NCBI GenBank assembly: GCA_964573715.1
Contig: CAZNKR010000016.1
Location: 1-41,924, forward strand
DNA from: SVEL01 sp964573715
GTDB lineage: Bacteria > Bacillota > Clostridia > Lachnospirales > Lachnospiraceae
Direction: 5' to 3'
DNA length: 41,924 nt
The notes below the pieces were generated by a model. The model was not told where the DNA came from and ran no database searches. It was given only the letters and a program-made list of their open reading frames with translations. Below, piece by piece: positions 25,049 to 33,679 of this stretch; position 1 is the stretch's first letter; each line of letters opens with the position of its first letter. A program made the position numbers and the translations under genes.

Positions 25049-25094
25049 TATCCCCCGCTTGGGGTCTCAACCTTGAGACGAAAAGTGGGGGATA
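25049..25094. repeat. Large GC-rich hairpin between purC and purF
   Basis: TATCCCCC (25049-25056) pairs with GGGGGATA (25087-25094), and an inner GTCTCAA/TTGAGAC helix (25064-25079) forms the tip, with internal loops between. It lies 12 bp past the purC stop and 53 bp upstream of the purF ATG. No T run follows on the minus strand, so it is not a simple terminator. It may instead set the purC/purF mRNA ratio by processing or stability. Confidence 0.6.
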
Positions 25095-25106
25095 ATTTAG
25101 CAATAA

Positions 25107-25811
25107 TTATAAACCTAAACGTTTAAATACTTCGTTGTAAGCTTCTTCAACATTGCCAAGGTCACGTCTAAAACGATCCTTGTCAAGTTTTTCATGGGTG
25201 TTTACATCCCATAATCTACATGTATCTGGTGAAACTTCATCAGCTAAGATGATATCACCTTTGTAACGTCCAAATTCAATCTTAAAATCAATAAGATCCA
25301 TATCTGCATTTAAGAAATATGCCTTTAATACTTCATTTACCTTAAATGCATACTTTGTAATTTTATCTATTTCTTCACGTGTAGCAGCACCAATTGCAAT
25401 TGCAAAGTAGTCGTTAATCATTGGATCTCCAAGAGCATCATCCTTGTAACTGAACTCAAGAGTTGGCTCAAGAAACTTTCTACCTTCTTCAATACCAAGC
25501 TTCTTTGAAAAGCTTCCAGCTGCAACGTTTCTAACGATAACTTCTAATGGAACAATTTCAACTTTCTTTACAGCTGTTTCTCTATCACTTAATTCTTCGA
25601 TTAAATGTGTAGGAACACCTTCTTTTGCAAGAAGCTTAAATACATGATTAGTCATTCTGTTGTTGATTGCACCTTTTCCAACGATTGTACCTTTCTTCTC
25701 GCCATTAAAAGCTGTAGCATCATCCTTGTAATCAACGATTAATACGTCTGGATCTGCTGTCTTAAATACTTTTTTTGCTTTTCCTTCATAGAGTAGATCT
25801 AACTTTTCCAT
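25107..25811 (-). CDS. purC: SAICAR synthetase
   Basis: Phosphoribosylaminoimidazole-succinocarboxamide synthase joins CAIR and aspartate using ATP. It has 234 aa, the usual length. The N-terminal LYEGKAKKVFKT is the family's nucleotide-binding hallmark. DYKDDATAFNGEKK, EVIVRNVAAGSFSKK, and the C-terminal DFKIEFGR and ADEVSPDTCRLWD are the substrate and metal sites. The start at 25811 (MEKLDLLYEG) is favoured over 25865 because AGGTGG sits 8 nt upstream and the family starts here. It is the first gene of purC-purF-purB, driven by the promoter at 25868-25896. Confidence 0.96.
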   Translation of the reverse strand: MEKLDLLYEGKAKKVFKTADPDVLIVDYKDDATAFNGEKKGTIVGKGAINNRMTNHVFKLLAKEGVPTHLIEELSDRETAVKKVEIVPLEVIVRNVAAGSFSKKLGIEEGRKFLEPTLEFSYKDDALGDPMINDYFAIAIGAATREEIDKITKYAFKVNEVLKAYFLNADMDLIDFKIEFGRYKGDIILADEVSPDTCRLWDVNTHEKLDKDRFRRDLGNVEEAYNEVFKRLGL

Positions 25812-25867
25812 TGTTCTGCCACCTATCCTTTTTTCAAAAATTTTAGTGTCGTAAACTACGCGCATAC

Positions 25868-25896
25868 ATTATAACTCAAAGGATATTTAAAATCAA
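25868..25896 (-). promoter_or_regulatory. Promoter of the purC-purF-purB operon
   Basis: Minus strand: TTGATT (25891-25896), a 17-bp spacer, then TATAAT (25868-25873). The -35 box abuts the stop codon of the ABC transporter gene (25897-25899). The leader to purC is only about 50 nt, too short for a purine riboswitch. Confidence 0.75.
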
Positions 25897-28653
25897 CTAT
25901 CTGTTTCTAATTGCATCAATTGGTTTTTTAGAAGCAATCTTTTTAACTGGAAGGAAGCTTGCAATAGCAGCAACTACAATACTAATAACAAAGAGTAATA
26001 GGATTTGTCTAGGTCCAAAGCTCAATACCGTAATAAGCACTCCTAATTCTTTTCTAATAACATAATTAATAAAAGCTGTTGCTATGCCAACGCCAGTTGC
26101 AGATAATACAAAATTAATCATTGCAATAATAAAGCTTTCAGAGAAGAAAATTCTAAACACATCATTACTTCTTGAACCAATAGCACGTAATATTCCAATT
26201 TCTTGTTTCTTATGAGCAATACTTGTAGCAATAAAGTTCGCAAGCATAATTGAAGCAAAAATCGCAAAGCCTATTCCAACATATAAAAATACTTTAGCTA
26301 AAACATTAAGTCCTTCATTAATAGTATCAAGTTCATAAGTTACGGCATTTTGTAATTCATATCTAATATTTCCATCTGATTCATAGCAATATCTTGTTAA
26401 TTTTAGTACCTCGGATTCATTAGAAGGCATTTTTCCTACTGCAAATGCATATTCATCTGTTGGAGCTCCTGCTAACACATCAACGATTTTATCCTGAATG
26501 ATAACAGTATTTCCCCAAGCTGTTTTTTCATCTTTATTATTAAGAGCTATACCTACTACTTTGTATCCTTCTATAGTTATTCCATATATAGCTTCCTCTG
26601 AGGAATCAGAATAATAATTACCATCAAATATTTCATCTTTTAATAACTCTATATATTCTTCTTTACTTTCTGCTTCACCAAAATTTTCCGAAATAATATC
26701 AGCCGAAAGAATTATTTCTTTATCTGACAAAGTTGTTTTTTCTTCATCAAGCCATAAAATATCTACATCCTTAAGGTCACTAAGCTTTGCTACATATCCA
26801 GCAGAAAAACTTGTTGTATTGTTATAGAAAAACAAATCCGCATTTGATGATACCGAATAAATTTTTGGTACATTAGCCATCATATTTTCTACAAAACCAT
26901 CGCCTACCATAATGACTCTATCTAAGCTTCCAAAGCTGGTTGTATAGAATTCCTGGAACAAGGTATAATTTATTAACTGATCTGAAGAACTCTCTCCATC
27001 TTTCTTTGTCATTAAAGATTCATATCTATCAAAATCAAAATTTGTATCTACTATTCCTGAAATTGTATATGTTTTTCCGTTTAAAATTAATGTTTTTCCA
27101 ACCATTTCTGAAGCATTAGTAATTGTTTGATAAATTAAATTTCCTTTACTATCAAGGCTTCCATCACTGTATTTTCCTTTAACAAAGGTTTCTGCCATGT
27201 ACTTACTAATAACGATTTCATTCTTGCTTCCATTAGGTAATACTCCAGCAATAAGCTTGCAATTCATATTATCCAAAATTTTTTGATTAATTTCGGCATA
27301 TCCAGAGAATGTTCTACCATATATTTCATAATCTGTTTCAGTAAATTTTGTTTCAGCATCAAAATTCGAATCACTTAATTGAATACTCATATTTAATGGA
27401 GTGTAAACACCTGTAACATCTATTCCTGTTTCATTTGTAATCTTTTCTAAATCATCCTTAGATAATGAGGTGCCATAGGAATTCCACCACTCATAAGAAG
27501 GATTGTTGATTTTAATTGACTTAACAAAGGAAGCAAATTGTATATCACTGTCAATGATTGATTCAGCACAAGTTTTTGGATGATCATAACTTCCTAATGT
27601 ATCTGAAAGTCCAAATAGTCCAAAAGCAATACAAGATAAAACAACTGTCATAAACAAACGGAACTTTTTATACTTAAGACCACTAGCTCCTATTTTAAAA
27701 GCACTCTTCATTGGAAGCTTTGATTTAATTAATTTAAAGGCCGAACCATCTTCCGATTTGATTTTACTTTGATCTGTATCTGTAAATTTTTTATTATTGG
27801 TTTTTGTATTATCTAGCTGTATTTCACAATCAACATTGTTAATAGTATCTATATAATTATTAATAGCAATTCTATCTGCCTCTGTAATGTGGTAACCAGC
27901 ATTAATTTTAATTGTGTTCTTATAATATCTTATTTCCTCATCCCTGGCTATTTCCTCTGATTTTACTTCACATGTATTTGAATCAATTTCCACATCACTG
28001 ATTACTGAGCCATCAGCTAACTCAATAATTCTGTCTGCATATTGTTCTGAGAATTCTCTATCATGGGAAACAATAATAACCAGCTTATTCTTTGAGAGTT
28101 TTTTAAGGGTATCAAAAACCTGTCTACCAGTATTGGAATCTAATGCACCAGTTGGTTCATCTGCCATAATTATCTCTGGATTTTTAACTAATGCTCTTGC
28201 AATGGCAACCCTTTGCTTTTGGCCTCCTGAAAGTTCATTAGGTTTTCTATTTCCATAGCCTTCAAGGTCTACCTCTTTAAGAATCGAATTTATCTCTTCA
28301 TCTGTTGCCTTCCTACCTTGAAGTTCCACAGCTAATGCAATATTAGCACCAACTGTAAATTCGTCTAAAACATTATATTCCTGAAAAATAAATCCTACAT
28401 AAGTATTTCTGTATGAATCAAAATACTGTTGTTTAAAATCCTTAGAGGATACACCCTTTATAATGATTTCTCCTCCATCATACCTATCTAATCCACCTAA
28501 CAGATTTAGTAATGTAGATTTACCACTACCTGATTTTCCAAGTAAAAAAACCATACCCGTCTGTGGAAATTTTAATGATATTTTATTTAAGGCTGTTACT
28601 GGAACACCCTTTTTAGGTTTATATACCTTACACAAGTCTCTTGTTTCTAACAT
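25897..28653 (-). CDS. ABC transporter, ATPase fused to FtsX/MacB-like permease
   Basis: The 918-aa protein carries both functions in one chain. The ATPase spans residues 1-225: Walker A GKSGSGKST (39-47), Q-loop FIFQEYN, signature LSGGQKQR, Walker B IIMADEPTGALD, H-loop VSHDREF. A linker with EVKSEEIARDEEIRYYKN follows, then a first membrane helix at about 330-350, a large extracytoplasmic domain of about 420 residues, and three C-terminal helices ending in LPVKKIASKKPIDAIRNR. This is the MacB/BceAB/LolD-related superfamily, which moves lipids or peptides, or senses antimicrobial peptides, rather than importing solutes. No two-component system is adjacent. The substrate is unknown. A strong promoter with an overlapping operator suggests inducible expression. 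GGAGAATTAGCAG precedes the ATG. Confidence 0.92.
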   Translation of the reverse strand: MLETRDLCKVYKPKKGVPVTALNKISLKFPQTGMVFLLGKSGSGKSTLLNLLGGLDRYDGGEIIIKGVSSKDFKQQYFDSYRNTYVGFIFQEYNVLDEFTVGANIALAVELQGRKATDEEINSILKEVDLEGYGNRKPNELSGGQKQRVAIARALVKNPEIIMADEPTGALDSNTGRQVFDTLKKLSKNKLVIIVSHDREFSEQYADRIIELADGSVISDVEIDSNTCEVKSEEIARDEEIRYYKNTIKINAGYHITEADRIAINNYIDTINNVDCEIQLDNTKTNNKKFTDTDQSKIKSEDGSAFKLIKSKLPMKSAFKIGASGLKYKKFRLFMTVVLSCIAFGLFGLSDTLGSYDHPKTCAESIIDSDIQFASFVKSIKINNPSYEWWNSYGTSLSKDDLEKITNETGIDVTGVYTPLNMSIQLSDSNFDAETKFTETDYEIYGRTFSGYAEINQKILDNMNCKLIAGVLPNGSKNEIVISKYMAETFVKGKYSDGSLDSKGNLIYQTITNASEMVGKTLILNGKTYTISGIVDTNFDFDRYESLMTKKDGESSSDQLINYTLFQEFYTTSFGSLDRVIMVGDGFVENMMANVPKIYSVSSNADLFFYNNTTSFSAGYVAKLSDLKDVDILWLDEEKTTLSDKEIILSADIISENFGEAESKEEYIELLKDEIFDGNYYSDSSEEAIYGITIEGYKVVGIALNNKDEKTAWGNTVIIQDKIVDVLAGAPTDEYAFAVGKMPSNESEVLKLTRYCYESDGNIRYELQNAVTYELDTINEGLNVLAKVFLYVGIGFAIFASIMLANFIATSIAHKKQEIGILRAIGSRSNDVFRIFFSESFIIAMINFVLSATGVGIATAFINYVIRKELGVLITVLSFGPRQILLLFVISIVVAAIASFLPVKKIASKKPIDAIRNR

Positions 28654-28732
28654 CTGCTAATTCTCCTTTTTATTTACTATAGTTTACTTGTTGTAATTTC
28701 TAAATAAATATCTCTTTAATTCTGTAGTATCC

Positions 28733-28751
28733 GTACTATGTGTGATAGTAC
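28733..28751. promoter_or_regulatory. Operator-like palindrome at the ABC transporter start site
   Basis: GTACTAT-N5-ATAGTAC is a perfect 7-5-7 inverted repeat that begins directly at the predicted transcription start of the ABC gene. This position is typical for repression. The shape fits small dimeric repressors such as YtrA-type GntR proteins, but no regulator gene is adjacent, and that family assignment is a guess. Confidence 0.55.
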
Positions 28752-28758
28752 ACTTGAA

Positions 28759-28787
28759 AATATATCATTATCTTAATTAAATGTCAA
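28759..28787 (-). promoter_or_regulatory. Sigma-A promoter of the ABC transporter
   Basis: Minus strand: perfect TTGACA (28782-28787), a 17-bp spacer, TATATT (28759-28764). The expected start is near 28752, giving a leader of about 100 nt. Confidence 0.8.
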
Positions 28788-28795
28788 CAAAAAAC

Positions 28796-28849
28796 ACCTT
28801 TCTTTTTAAGCCAAAATAGGAATGTCCTACTTACCGGCAAAAGAAAGGT
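28796..28849. terminator. Terminator after the PilZ gene
   Basis: The arms ACCTTTCTTTT (28796-28806) and AAAAGAAAGGT (28839-28849) pair over 11 bp, with an inner TAGGA/TCCTA hairpin and GCC/GGC pair. On the minus strand it is followed by GTTTTTTGTTG. The plus strand also has a T run, though no plus-strand gene leads into it. Confidence 0.8.
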
Positions 28850-28866
28850 TTTTTAAAATGTATTCA

Positions 28867-29214
28867 TTATTTATCTAGTGCTTCTTCAAAATCATCAAAA
28901 ATAAAATCAAGTATAGGTGCTAAGCCAATAAATTCACAACCGTAATACATAATATCATCTAACTTCTTTGTTCTAACAATCTGAACAACTGTATACAGAC
29001 TTGACTCTTTATTTCCTAGGTTAATCTTTGAATTAAAATAGTATCCAATAGGTAAAATAGATTCGGATTCAAATCCAATCCCATTTTTGGAAATATTAAC
29101 TACATGTATAGGCGCATCAATATTACCAATAAGAACATTATCCTGTTTAAATAAGTTGGAAATATTTAAAGACATATCCACATCTAAGCGCTTACTTCTT
29201 CTTTTATCTAACAT
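28867..29214 (-). CDS. PilZ domain protein
   Basis: The 115-aa single-domain protein is predicted to bind cyclic di-GMP. Both conserved ligand motifs are present: RRSKR at residues 5-9 (RxxxR) and NISKNGIGF at about 49-57 (D/NxSxxG). The rest is the expected beta-barrel (YYFNSKINLGN, MYYGCEFIGL). It has no other domain, so it must act through a partner. The frame is open up to 29319, but the ATG at 29214 has AAGGAG 10 nt upstream. A promoter at 29276-29304 gives it its own start. It lies directly downstream of the moxR-DUF58-transglutaminase group. Confidence 0.85.
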   Translation of the reverse strand: MLDKRRSKRLDVDMSLNISNLFKQDNVLIGNIDAPIHVVNISKNGIGFESESILPIGYYFNSKINLGNKESSLYTVVQIVRTKKLDDIMYYGCEFIGLAPILDFIFDDFEEALDK

Positions 29215-29275
29215 AATATACAATCTCCTTAAATTATAAAAATAATTAACCTTTGTACGAACAATAGATGTCAAC

Positions 29276-29304
29276 ATTATACAAAATTTTAAGTCATTAA
29301 TCAA
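29276..29304 (-). promoter_or_regulatory. Promoter of the PilZ gene
   Basis: Minus strand: TTGATT (29299-29304), a 17-bp spacer, TATAAT (29276-29281), leading to a 5' UTR of about 55 nt. It means the PilZ gene can be expressed apart from the upstream transglutaminase operon. Confidence 0.65.
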
Positions 29305-29336
29305 GGAATTTCTAAGCAATAAAATAATCTTTATAT

Positions 29337-31580
29337 CTACAATTTTGTTTTATTTTTTCTCTTTCTAGTTTTTCTTTTTTCTTTTTCATAGGATTTATTC
29401 TTAATACGAATAATACTTAGCAGAGCTGGCATGTTTTTAATAAAATCATCATCTATTGAGATTTCCATATTTCCATAAATACGCATTACAAGAATAGATG
29501 TAAGCTTAGATATATCAATATCATACTGCTTTTTAGCCAAAAGACATAACTCATTAGGCGTCATGTTTTTAGTTTCTATTGCACTTTTTTCTTGTAATTT
29601 TTTTAAAAATACTGCATATACCGCCAATGTTTTGTCTTTAGAAATACTACATCTAAAAACAGTTACTCTATCCTTAATTTTATTTAAAAATAATACATTA
29701 AAAATCAATAAGAATATTAGCAATGCTGCTGCCACAACTATTAGATAACTAATGGTATTTTTACTAATAGCAACAATATCTGAAAATCTGTTAATTGCTG
29801 CTGACAAATTACCAGACAAAGTGTTTTCAGTACTTGCAACAGTAGGTTCAAATACTGTATATCCATACCCAGGAATATACACTTCAACATATGCATGAGA
29901 ATTTCCTGCTGTTACATAATAAGACCCATCGTTATAAGTATTAGTCATAACAAAGCCTTCCGTATACCTAGCCTTTAGGCCTATGGCATTAGCCATAAGT
30001 GTCATAGCCGTTGCATATTGTCCGCATGCTCCAGTCTTTGAATTAAAAATAAAATATTCTATTGATGAATCCTCAGGTTCATAGCTTAGACTATATTCAT
30101 ATCCATTTTGTGAAAAATACTTCTCCAAAGCTACTGCTTTTTCGTAATCAGTATCAGCATCTTTTGTTATTTCAAGAGCAAGATTTTTTATTCTATCAGA
30201 ATATTTAGAATTTTTCCAAACATCCATTGTTATTTCAAACAAATCCATTTCAATTAAGTTAAGCCATTTACTAATGCTTTCATTTTCGCATTTGGCTTCT
30301 AACTCTATAATAAATTCATAATATTCACTATCATTAAACTTTTTAGCAAAATTTAAAATTTCCTCATTTTTTCTAGCTATATCACTGTAATAATCAATTT
30401 CATAGCTAGAATTTCCAATGCTTCCTCCTGACCAATTTAAAAACTGCAAACAGCCATAATTATTCATACATATTTTATAATACATGGCATCAGAAGAATC
30501 TGTGGAAATATCAAATGTTCTTACTGTATTCAAAAAATAATTTGCATAAAACTGTTTAGGAGTTATTATAGCATTCAGCTTCTCTTCTGTGACATTTGGT
30601 ATATCTTCCTTTGATATTTTGAATTTATCAAAAACTTCTCTATATTCCTCATACAACCATGACATATTTTCATAAAAATTTCTCATATTCATAGCTTCAT
30701 TATTAGATGACCAATCACTATCATTTGTTTTATCTTCAACCACCCAATACTCTCCATCATATCTTCCAAACGCCGTTCTTCTTAAATATAATGGTTCATA
30801 TGCATTTACAGTATACAATAATCTATTTTGATTTAGATATCCGTATGCACTAGAAGAAGATTTGTCAGTTACATAACCTATGGAATTGATATTTCTATTA
30901 GTAAAAGGATTCATTGCTACTACTTCATCAAAAATATATCTGTATTGAGCCATTCCTGACTTAGGAACAAGAATACATACAATAGCCACAAAAATGCTTA
31001 TTAATCCAAAAAACCTTGTCAAAGCTGCTGTTATTTCTATATGATTATCGTTTAATCTAAGCTTTTGCTTTTCAATAATATACATAAGGGTTAAAGAAAG
31101 TACTAGAAAAACAATATAGATTACGGGTACATTCTCTATCATTTTATAATACAAAGCAATTGGAATGAGCATTATAAATATCATTATATATCCTCTAAAA
31201 TAAAAATGAGTAAAATAAAATACTGATGCTCCAGTAAACAAAATGCAAATAAAATACAACTCGGCTATATATATTAAAAAAGTTGGATCAAATGTATATC
31301 CTGTTAACAGCCATATATAAAATGGTGTTCCATTTATGGTATTTTTAAAGGCAAATATTAAAAGCAAAAAAGATAGTACATAAGCCAATAAGCACAATCT
31401 CTTTTTTGCTTTTTCACCCACACTGATTAATAGTGTATAAAGTCCAATAAGTCCAATAATTGACAGAACAATAACTATATAGTTATTAGGGACATAAGGA
31501 ATTAACGTCACTACAACAATAGCTAATCCATACAAAAACGAAGGCAGATTAGGTAAATACTTATTACTAAATTTCTCCAT
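29337..31580 (-). CDS. Membrane transglutaminase-like protein
   Basis: The 747-aa protein has a TgpA-like layout: a cluster of about seven membrane helices in residues 15-230, a long extracytoplasmic region, a transglutaminase-like (papain-fold) core, one more membrane helix (YLIVVAAALLIFLLIFNVLF), and a basic cytoplasmic tail. The putative catalytic triad is visible: Cys in KTGACGQYATAM (about 515), His in GNSHAYVEVY (about 560), and the acidic residue in YTVFEPT (about 575). Substrates of this family are unknown; cleavage or cross-linking of envelope proteins is the usual suggestion. The start at 31580 has GGGAGGTAC 7 nt upstream and overlaps the DUF58 gene by 14 nt, implying translational coupling. 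Confidence 0.87.
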   Translation of the reverse strand: MEKFSNKYLPNLPSFLYGLAIVVVTLIPYVPNNYIVIVLSIIGLIGLYTLLISVGEKAKKRLCLLAYVLSFLLLIFAFKNTINGTPFYIWLLTGYTFDPTFLIYIAELYFICILFTGASVFYFTHFYFRGYIMIFIMLIPIALYYKMIENVPVIYIVFLVLSLTLMYIIEKQKLRLNDNHIEITAALTRFFGLISIFVAIVCILVPKSGMAQYRYIFDEVVAMNPFTNRNINSIGYVTDKSSSSAYGYLNQNRLLYTVNAYEPLYLRRTAFGRYDGEYWVVEDKTNDSDWSSNNEAMNMRNFYENMSWLYEEYREVFDKFKISKEDIPNVTEEKLNAIITPKQFYANYFLNTVRTFDISTDSSDAMYYKICMNNYGCLQFLNWSGGSIGNSSYEIDYYSDIARKNEEILNFAKKFNDSEYYEFIIELEAKCENESISKWLNLIEMDLFEITMDVWKNSKYSDRIKNLALEITKDADTDYEKAVALEKYFSQNGYEYSLSYEPEDSSIEYFIFNSKTGACGQYATAMTLMANAIGLKARYTEGFVMTNTYNDGSYYVTAGNSHAYVEVYIPGYGYTVFEPTVASTENTLSGNLSAAINRFSDIVAISKNTISYLIVVAAALLIFLLIFNVLFLNKIKDRVTVFRCSISKDKTLAVYAVFLKKLQEKSAIETKNMTPNELCLLAKKQYDIDISKLTSILVMRIYGNMEISIDDDFIKNMPALLSIIRIKNKSYEKEKRKTRKRKNKTKL

Positions 31581-32730
31581 TTGAAGTACCTCCCTTTGTA
31601 ATAGCAAGATTTTCATCAATATAAAATTCATTTGCAGCTAAGGTTTTATTCATAGACGTAACTGTGAATATAGGTACCAAAGTTTTTTCTAAATTAATTT
31701 GACTCTTTTCTCCAGAAGTAAATATCATTATAGAATTTATTTGACTAATTCTTTTTATTTCAATTTTTTGTTTATTGTTGTTGTCTTGCTTGAAATTTAC
31801 TAACTTACAAGCATCTAATATATTGTCAATATCCATAAAAGACGAAATAGGTATCATAACCACTCCATTATCGGTAGTCATGTATACTTCCGTCATAATT
31901 GTGTTCTTTATCAAATATCCAACATAGGCTAACATACCTTCAATAGCTATTTCATCCTTATATCTATCTCCGTAAGATACACAATCTAAAATTACAGCCT
32001 GTCTCATTGAAGCAATAGGTTCATCAAGTCTTACCATTAACTTATCTTTTTTAGCAGACAATTTATAATTAATACGCTTTCTAGAGTCTCCCTTTACGTA
32101 TTCTCTATGTTCATATCCAGGAAAACCATTTAGTCCAAATACACTTCCACTTATTTCTTCACTATCATCAAAATCAGCACAATAATTAGTTAGCTGCATT
32201 ATGCTTTTATCATACATAGTCTCTCTATATACAGGTAATGTCATGATTTCAAGTTTAACATCTTTTATACTTTTCTTAATTTCAATCAAACCCATAAAAT
32301 CTCTAAACACTAGCTCTTTTGCTGCTACTACATCTTTTCCAAATACTTTCGTTTTATATTCCACATTTATTTGAAAAAAATGAAACTTATCCACCATGAA
32401 ATTTATAGGTGCTAAATTTTCTTCCAATAAGTATTTTTGTGGTTCCATAACAAGATTAATAAAGCTTAATGCAATTGGTAGCTTTGACTTAACATCTATA
32501 ATAAAAAAAGTCCTTTGATTTTTCGAGACAACAACCTTTTCATTTTTAGGGGATACGCTGGTGAAAATAACTGATAAGATTACAGCAATAACAGACAAAC
32601 AAAGAAGAGCACTAAACGTATAAAGTAAAGTGCTTCCTAAATTTGCATCAACAAAATTACTAATAAATGTAAATAATAAAATAATTCCAAGATAACCCCA
32701 TAATGATTTTAGAAATATTTTAAATCTCAT
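31567..32730 (-). CDS. DUF58 domain protein
   Basis: The 387-aa protein has two N-terminal membrane helices (about 6-24 and 32-56), then a domain ending in the DUF58 signature: EHREYVKGDSRKRINYKLSA followed by LMVRLDEP. DUF58 proteins have a von Willebrand-like fold and nearly always occur next to MoxR ATPases, as here. No enzymatic role is known. The gene overlaps moxR by 11 nt and the transglutaminase gene by 14 nt, so the three are made from one message in a coupled way. Confidence 0.87.
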   Translation of the reverse strand: MRFKIFLKSLWGYLGIILLFTFISNFVDANLGSTLLYTFSALLCLSVIAVILSVIFTSVSPKNEKVVVSKNQRTFFIIDVKSKLPIALSFINLVMEPQKYLLEENLAPINFMVDKFHFFQINVEYKTKVFGKDVVAAKELVFRDFMGLIEIKKSIKDVKLEIMTLPVYRETMYDKSIMQLTNYCADFDDSEEISGSVFGLNGFPGYEHREYVKGDSRKRINYKLSAKKDKLMVRLDEPIASMRQAVILDCVSYGDRYKDEIAIEGMLAYVGYLIKNTIMTEVYMTTDNGVVMIPISSFMDIDNILDACKLVNFKQDNNNKQKIEIKRISQINSIMIFTSGEKSQINLEKTLVPIFTVTSMNKTLAANEFYIDENLAITKGGTSNGEI

Positions 32731-33652
32731 TGGATATAGGCACCTCTACATTTTCCAAAATATGTTTTATGGCTTCCATCTCATCGGCAAAATTTCCACG
32801 TCCATTTGCAGATAAAATAACTCTGTGTGCTAGAACAATAACTGCAATATTTTTAACATCATCAGGAATAACATAATCTCTTTCATTAATGAAGGCTACC
32901 GCTTTTGCAGCCTTAAAAAGAGCAATACTTCCTCTTGGGCTTATTCCTAAAGTAAAATCTAAGGATTCTCTAGAATAATTAGATATGTTAATAATATATT
33001 CCTTAATAGCTTCACTAACCTTTACTTTTGCTACTTCTTTTTTAAGTATTTCTATATCCTTCGTAGATAAAACGTCATGAAGCTCCTTGGCAGAAATTTG
33101 TGAAATGTCAAGAATAGCCTTTTCTTCACTCCTTGAAGGATAACCCATAGATATTCTCATAAGAAATCTATCCATCTGAGCTTCTGGAAGATGATAGGTT
33201 CCATATGTTTCAATATGATTTTGAGTTGCCAATACCATAAAAGGAGAAGGTAATTGTATAGTTTTTCCATCCATCGTTATTTGATGTTCTTCCATAACCT
33301 CTAACAATGCTGATTGGGATTTAGAAGAAGCTCTATTTATTTCATCTGCCAATAAAAAATTGCAGACTGCAGCTCCCTTTTCATATCTAAGACCACCATG
33401 TTCACTGTCTGGTATAGAATAACCAACAATATCAGAAGGCATAATATCTGGTGTAAGCTGAATACGATTAAACTGACCATCAAGAGATGCTGCAAGTGCA
33501 GATACAAGACGAGTCTTTCCAACACCTGGGACGTCTTCAATCAAAACATGTCCATCACACAGTAATGCAGCAATAACATTTGTAACTATGTCTCTTTTGC
33601 CTACAATCATCTTTTCAATATTATTTAGTAATGCCTCAACTCTTTTTTCCAA
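32720..33652 (-). CDS. MoxR-family AAA+ ATPase
   Basis: The 310-aa protein is a chaperone-like ATPase thought to remodel or activate a partner, often a vWA or DUF58 protein. Walker A is PGVGKTR (42-48), Walker B LLADEINRAS (about 106-115), sensor 1 LATQNHIE, and sensor 2 GISPRGSIALFKAAKA. TPDIMPSDIVGYSI is the MoxR-specific insert. The start codon is TTG at 33650-33652, supported by AAGGAG 7 nt upstream. It is the first gene of the moxR-DUF58-transglutaminase set. Its upstream region is the 18-bp repeat array and assembly gap, so its promoter is not visible. Confidence 0.92.
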   Translation of the reverse strand: MEKRVEALLNNIEKMIVGKRDIVTNVIAALLCDGHVLIEDVPGVGKTRLVSALAASLDGQFNRIQLTPDIMPSDIVGYSIPDSEHGGLRYEKGAAVCNFLLADEINRASSKSQSALLEVMEEHQITMDGKTIQLPSPFMVLATQNHIETYGTYHLPEAQMDRFLMRISMGYPSRSEEKAILDISQISAKELHDVLSTKDIEILKKEVAKVKVSEAIKEYIINISNYSRESLDFTLGISPRGSIALFKAAKAVAFINERDYVIPDDVKNIAVIVLAHRVILSANGRGNFADEMEAIKHILENVEVPISNEI

Positions 33653-33679
33653 TTAGCTTCTCCTTTTACTTATTTCTTG

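Noticed and set aside
25812..25896. Purine riboswitch upstream of purC
   Set aside because: The transcribed leader is only about 50 nt and contains no purine aptamer core; only a promoter is present.
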